From Spirochaetota bacterium (GTDB lineage: Bacteria > Spirochaetota > Spirochaetia > Treponematales > Breznakiellaceae), in assembly GCA_023398155.1 (NCBI GenBank), contig JAEWSV010000034.1, forward strand, positions 1 through 6,976: DNA of 6,976 nt, in the 5' to 3' direction. A program made the translations under genes and the position numbers. The notes under the pieces are model-generated. The model had not been told where the DNA came from. It saw only the letters and a program-made list of their open reading frames with translations, and did no database searches. Of the stretch, positions 5,208 through 6,976 are shown one piece after another (within the stretch, counting starts at the first letter, position 1; each line of letters opens with the position of its first letter).

Positions 5208-6749
5208 ATGTCGGACACAATCCTGGAAATGAAGAATATCACGAAGACCTTCACCGGGGTGAAGGCCCTCGACGATGTCAGCATGAAGGTGAGCCGGGAC
5301 GAAATCCACGCCCTCGTGGGCGAGAACGGTGCCGGAAAATCCACCTTGATGAAGATATTGAGTGGGGTCTACCCGCACTCTTCCTATTCCGGTTCCATCA
5401 CGTACGAAGGCGCGGAGTGCACGTTCAACGCGATCTCAGATAGCGAAAAACTGGGAATAGTCATCATCCACCAGGAACTCGCTCTCATTCCCTACCTGTC
5501 GATAGCCGAGAACATCTTCCTCGGCAACGAGCGCGCCAAGGGCGGCGTCATCGATTGGCATGAGACGACCTCCGCCGCCGGAGAGCTCCTCGCCAAGGTT
5601 GGCCTCTTCGACAATCCGAACATCCTTATTTCCGATATAGGCGTGGGCAAGCAGCAGCTCGTGGAGATCGCCAAGGCCCTCGCGAAAAAGGTTAAGCTCC
5701 TCATCTTGGATGAGCCGACGGCCGCCCTCAACGACGAGGAGTCGAGCAAACTCCTCGGCATCCTCCTTGACTTGAAAAAGCAAGGCGTCACCTCCATCCT
5801 GATCTCCCATAAACTCGAGGAAATCGCCAAGGTTTCCGATTCGATCACGGTCATCCGCGACGGAAAGGTCATCGAAACCCTGGATAATGAAGCGCACCGC
5901 ATAGACCAGGACCGCATCATCAAGAGCATGGTCGGCCGCGAGCTCGTCGACCGCTACCCGAAGCGCGAAGCCAAGATCGGAGACGTCGCCTTCAAGGTAG
6001 AAAATTGGAACGTGTTCGATCCTCAATTCGAGGATCGCAAGATCATCAACGACGTCTCGCTGTTCGCGAGGCGTGGCGAGGTGGTCGGGCTCGCGGGCCT
6101 TATGGGCGCGGGACGCACCGAACTCGCGATGAGCCTCTTCGGCCGTTCCTACGGGAAACACCATTCCGGCCGCATTTTCAAGGACGGCGTGGAGGTCGAG
6201 CTGCATTCCGTGAGCGATTCGATCGATCACGGAATCGCCTACCTCACCGAAGACCGCAAGAACTACGGCCTCGTCTTGATCGAGGACATAAAGTCGAACA
6301 TGTCGCTCGCGAGCCTGCAGAAGGTGAGCAAGGGGCAGGTGATCAACCAAGGATTAGAATACCAAGCCGTCACGGGACTACAGCAGCAGATGAGGATCCG
6401 CTGCACCGGCATCGACCAAGTCGTCGAGAGCCTATCGGGCGGCAACCAACAAAAGGTCATCCTCTCAAAGTGGATCATGGCCGAGCCGGACATCCTTATC
6501 CTGGACGAACCGACCCGGGGTATCGACGTCGGCGCAAAGTACGAGATCTATACGATCATAAATCGACTTGCCCTGGAAGGAAAGACGATCATAATGATCT
6601 CATCCGAGATGCCTGAACTCCTCGGAATGTGCGACAGGATTTACGTCGTGACTGAAGGCGAGATCTCCGGCGAACTCGATCGCGAGCACGCCACGCAGGA
6701 GAGCATCATGAGCTGCATTATGAATCACAAACGAGGAGCGAAGGTATGA
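5208..6749 (+). CDS. mmsA: Multiple-monosaccharide ABC transporter ATP-binding protein (GguA/MmsA)
   Basis: This 513-residue ATPase drives sugar import with the ChvE-type protein and the MmsB permease. Domain 1 has Walker A GENGAGKST (38-46), Q-loop Gln89, the family's IGVGKQQ signature (144-150), Walker B ILDEPTAAL (166-174) and switch His201. Domain 2 has the degenerate Walker A GLMGAGRT (297-304, Arg for Lys), signature LSGGNQQK (409-416), Walker B ILDEPTRGIDVGAKYEIYT (431-449) and Ser466 in place of the switch His. The segments SGVYPHSSYSGSI, YPKREAKIG and MISSEMPELLG are typical of GguA/MmsA and set it apart from the ATPase at 1448-2935. A moderate ribosome site, AAGG (5196-5199), lies 8 nt before the start. 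Its stop overlaps the permease start by 4 bases (ATGA), so the two are translationally coupled. Confidence 0.96.
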   Translation: MSDTILEMKNITKTFTGVKALDDVSMKVSRDEIHALVGENGAGKSTLMKILSGVYPHSSYSGSITYEGAECTFNAISDSEKLGIVIIHQELALIPYLSIAENIFLGNERAKGGVIDWHETTSAAGELLAKVGLFDNPNILISDIGVGKQQLVEIAKALAKKVKLLILDEPTAALNDEESSKLLGILLDLKKQGVTSILISHKLEEIAKVSDSITVIRDGKVIETLDNEAHRIDQDRIIKSMVGRELVDRYPKREAKIGDVAFKVENWNVFDPQFEDRKIINDVSLFARRGEVVGLAGLMGAGRTELAMSLFGRSYGKHHSGRIFKDGVEVELHSVSDSIDHGIAYLTEDRKNYGLVLIEDIKSNMSLASLQKVSKGQVINQGLEYQAVTGLQQQMRIRCTGIDQVVESLSGGNQQKVILSKWIMAEPDILILDEPTRGIDVGAKYEIYTIINRLALEGKTIIMISSEMPELLGMCDRIYVVTEGEISGELDREHATQESIMSCIMNHKRGAKV

Positions 6750-6976
6750 GCACGGTCGGAAGACTCTTCAAGAGCAATATTCGACAATACGGCATGGTAA
6801 TCGCCCTCGCGACGATCATGCTATTCTTCCAGGTGATCACCGGCGGGATCATGTTCAAGCCGATGAACATCACGAACCTAGTCCTGCAAAACAGCTACGT
6901 CATGATCCTCGCAATCGGCATGCTCCTCGTCATCGTAACCGGAGGTATCGACCTTTCCGTAGGTTCGGTCGTAGCT
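6746..6976 (+). CDS. mmsB: Multiple-monosaccharide ABC transporter permease, N-terminal part (cut by right edge)
   Basis: The ATG at 6746 overlaps the mmsA stop and has GAGGAG (6733-6738) 7 nt upstream. Seventy-seven residues are visible. A short basic cytoplasmic start is followed by a membrane segment at about 17-33 (MVIALATIMLFFQVITG), then FKPMNITNLVLQNSY and a second hydrophobic segment at about 51-65 (YVMILAIGMLLVIVT). GGIDLSVGS follows (66-74), the hallmark of CUT2 sugar permeases of the RbsC/XylH/GguB kind. The protein sits in the inner membrane, presumably as a dimer forming the sugar channel. CTA, GTA and similar codons are more frequent here than in chvE, which fits lower expression or simply weaker codon selection. 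Nothing suggests truncation other than the window edge. Confidence 0.93.
   Translation, partial: MSTVGRLFKSNIRQYGMVIALATIMLFFQVITGGIMFKPMNITNLVLQNSYVMILAIGMLLVIVTGGIDLSVGSVVA

Noticed and set aside
5436..6350. 304-codon minus-strand open frame inside mmsA
   Set aside because: Long but fully antisense to the conserved ATPase. No domain or convincing ribosome site was seen; GC-rich third positions on the other strand explain it.

Overview
This is a high-GC bacterial window, probably from a diderm. The sugar-binding protein has a classical cleavable Sec signal peptide and no lipobox, so it is periplasmic. Phylum cannot be fixed from the sequence alone. The histidyl-tRNA synthetase and general gene content would suit a high-GC spirochaete, but that is a tentative impression. 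There are six genes, two of them cut by the window edges, and no stretch above 300 bases lacks a gene. I saw no tRNA, rRNA, insertion sequence or CRISPR array.

Region 1 (1-1444) is housekeeping. It holds the first 17 codons of a minus-strand type III pantothenate kinase gene (coaX). Divergent from it, across an 86-bp gap, is a complete histidyl-tRNA synthetase gene (hisS). hisS meets the next gene tail to tail with only 3 bp between the stop codons, and a hairpin spans both stops.

Region 2 (1448-3725, minus strand) is a two-gene operon. A DeoR/GlpR-type regulator comes first, followed after 4 bp by a double-domain sugar ABC ATPase of the RbsA/XylG (CUT2) class. This operon has no permease or binding protein of its own before it runs into hisS.

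Region 3 (3973 to the right edge, plus strand) is divergent from region 2 and encodes a ChvE-GguA-GguB (MmsA/MmsB) type multiple-monosaccharide importer: binding protein, 155-bp structured spacer, ATPase, then a permease whose start overlaps the ATPase stop and which runs off the window.

The 247-bp spacer between regions 2 and 3 is the control centre. It has a good sigma70-like promoter for the transporter, a plausible promoter for the regulator operon, two copies of TTCGTAnnnGATCGA, a 20-bp imperfect palindrome over the predicted transporter start site, and two tandem hairpins in the leader. The simplest model is that the DeoR-type protein represses the importer, and possibly itself, in response to a sugar-derived ligand. 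The transporter is a known type. The less ordinary points are the permease-less second ATPase bound to the regulator, the regulator's altered effector-site motifs, and the RNA/DNA structure of the spacers.
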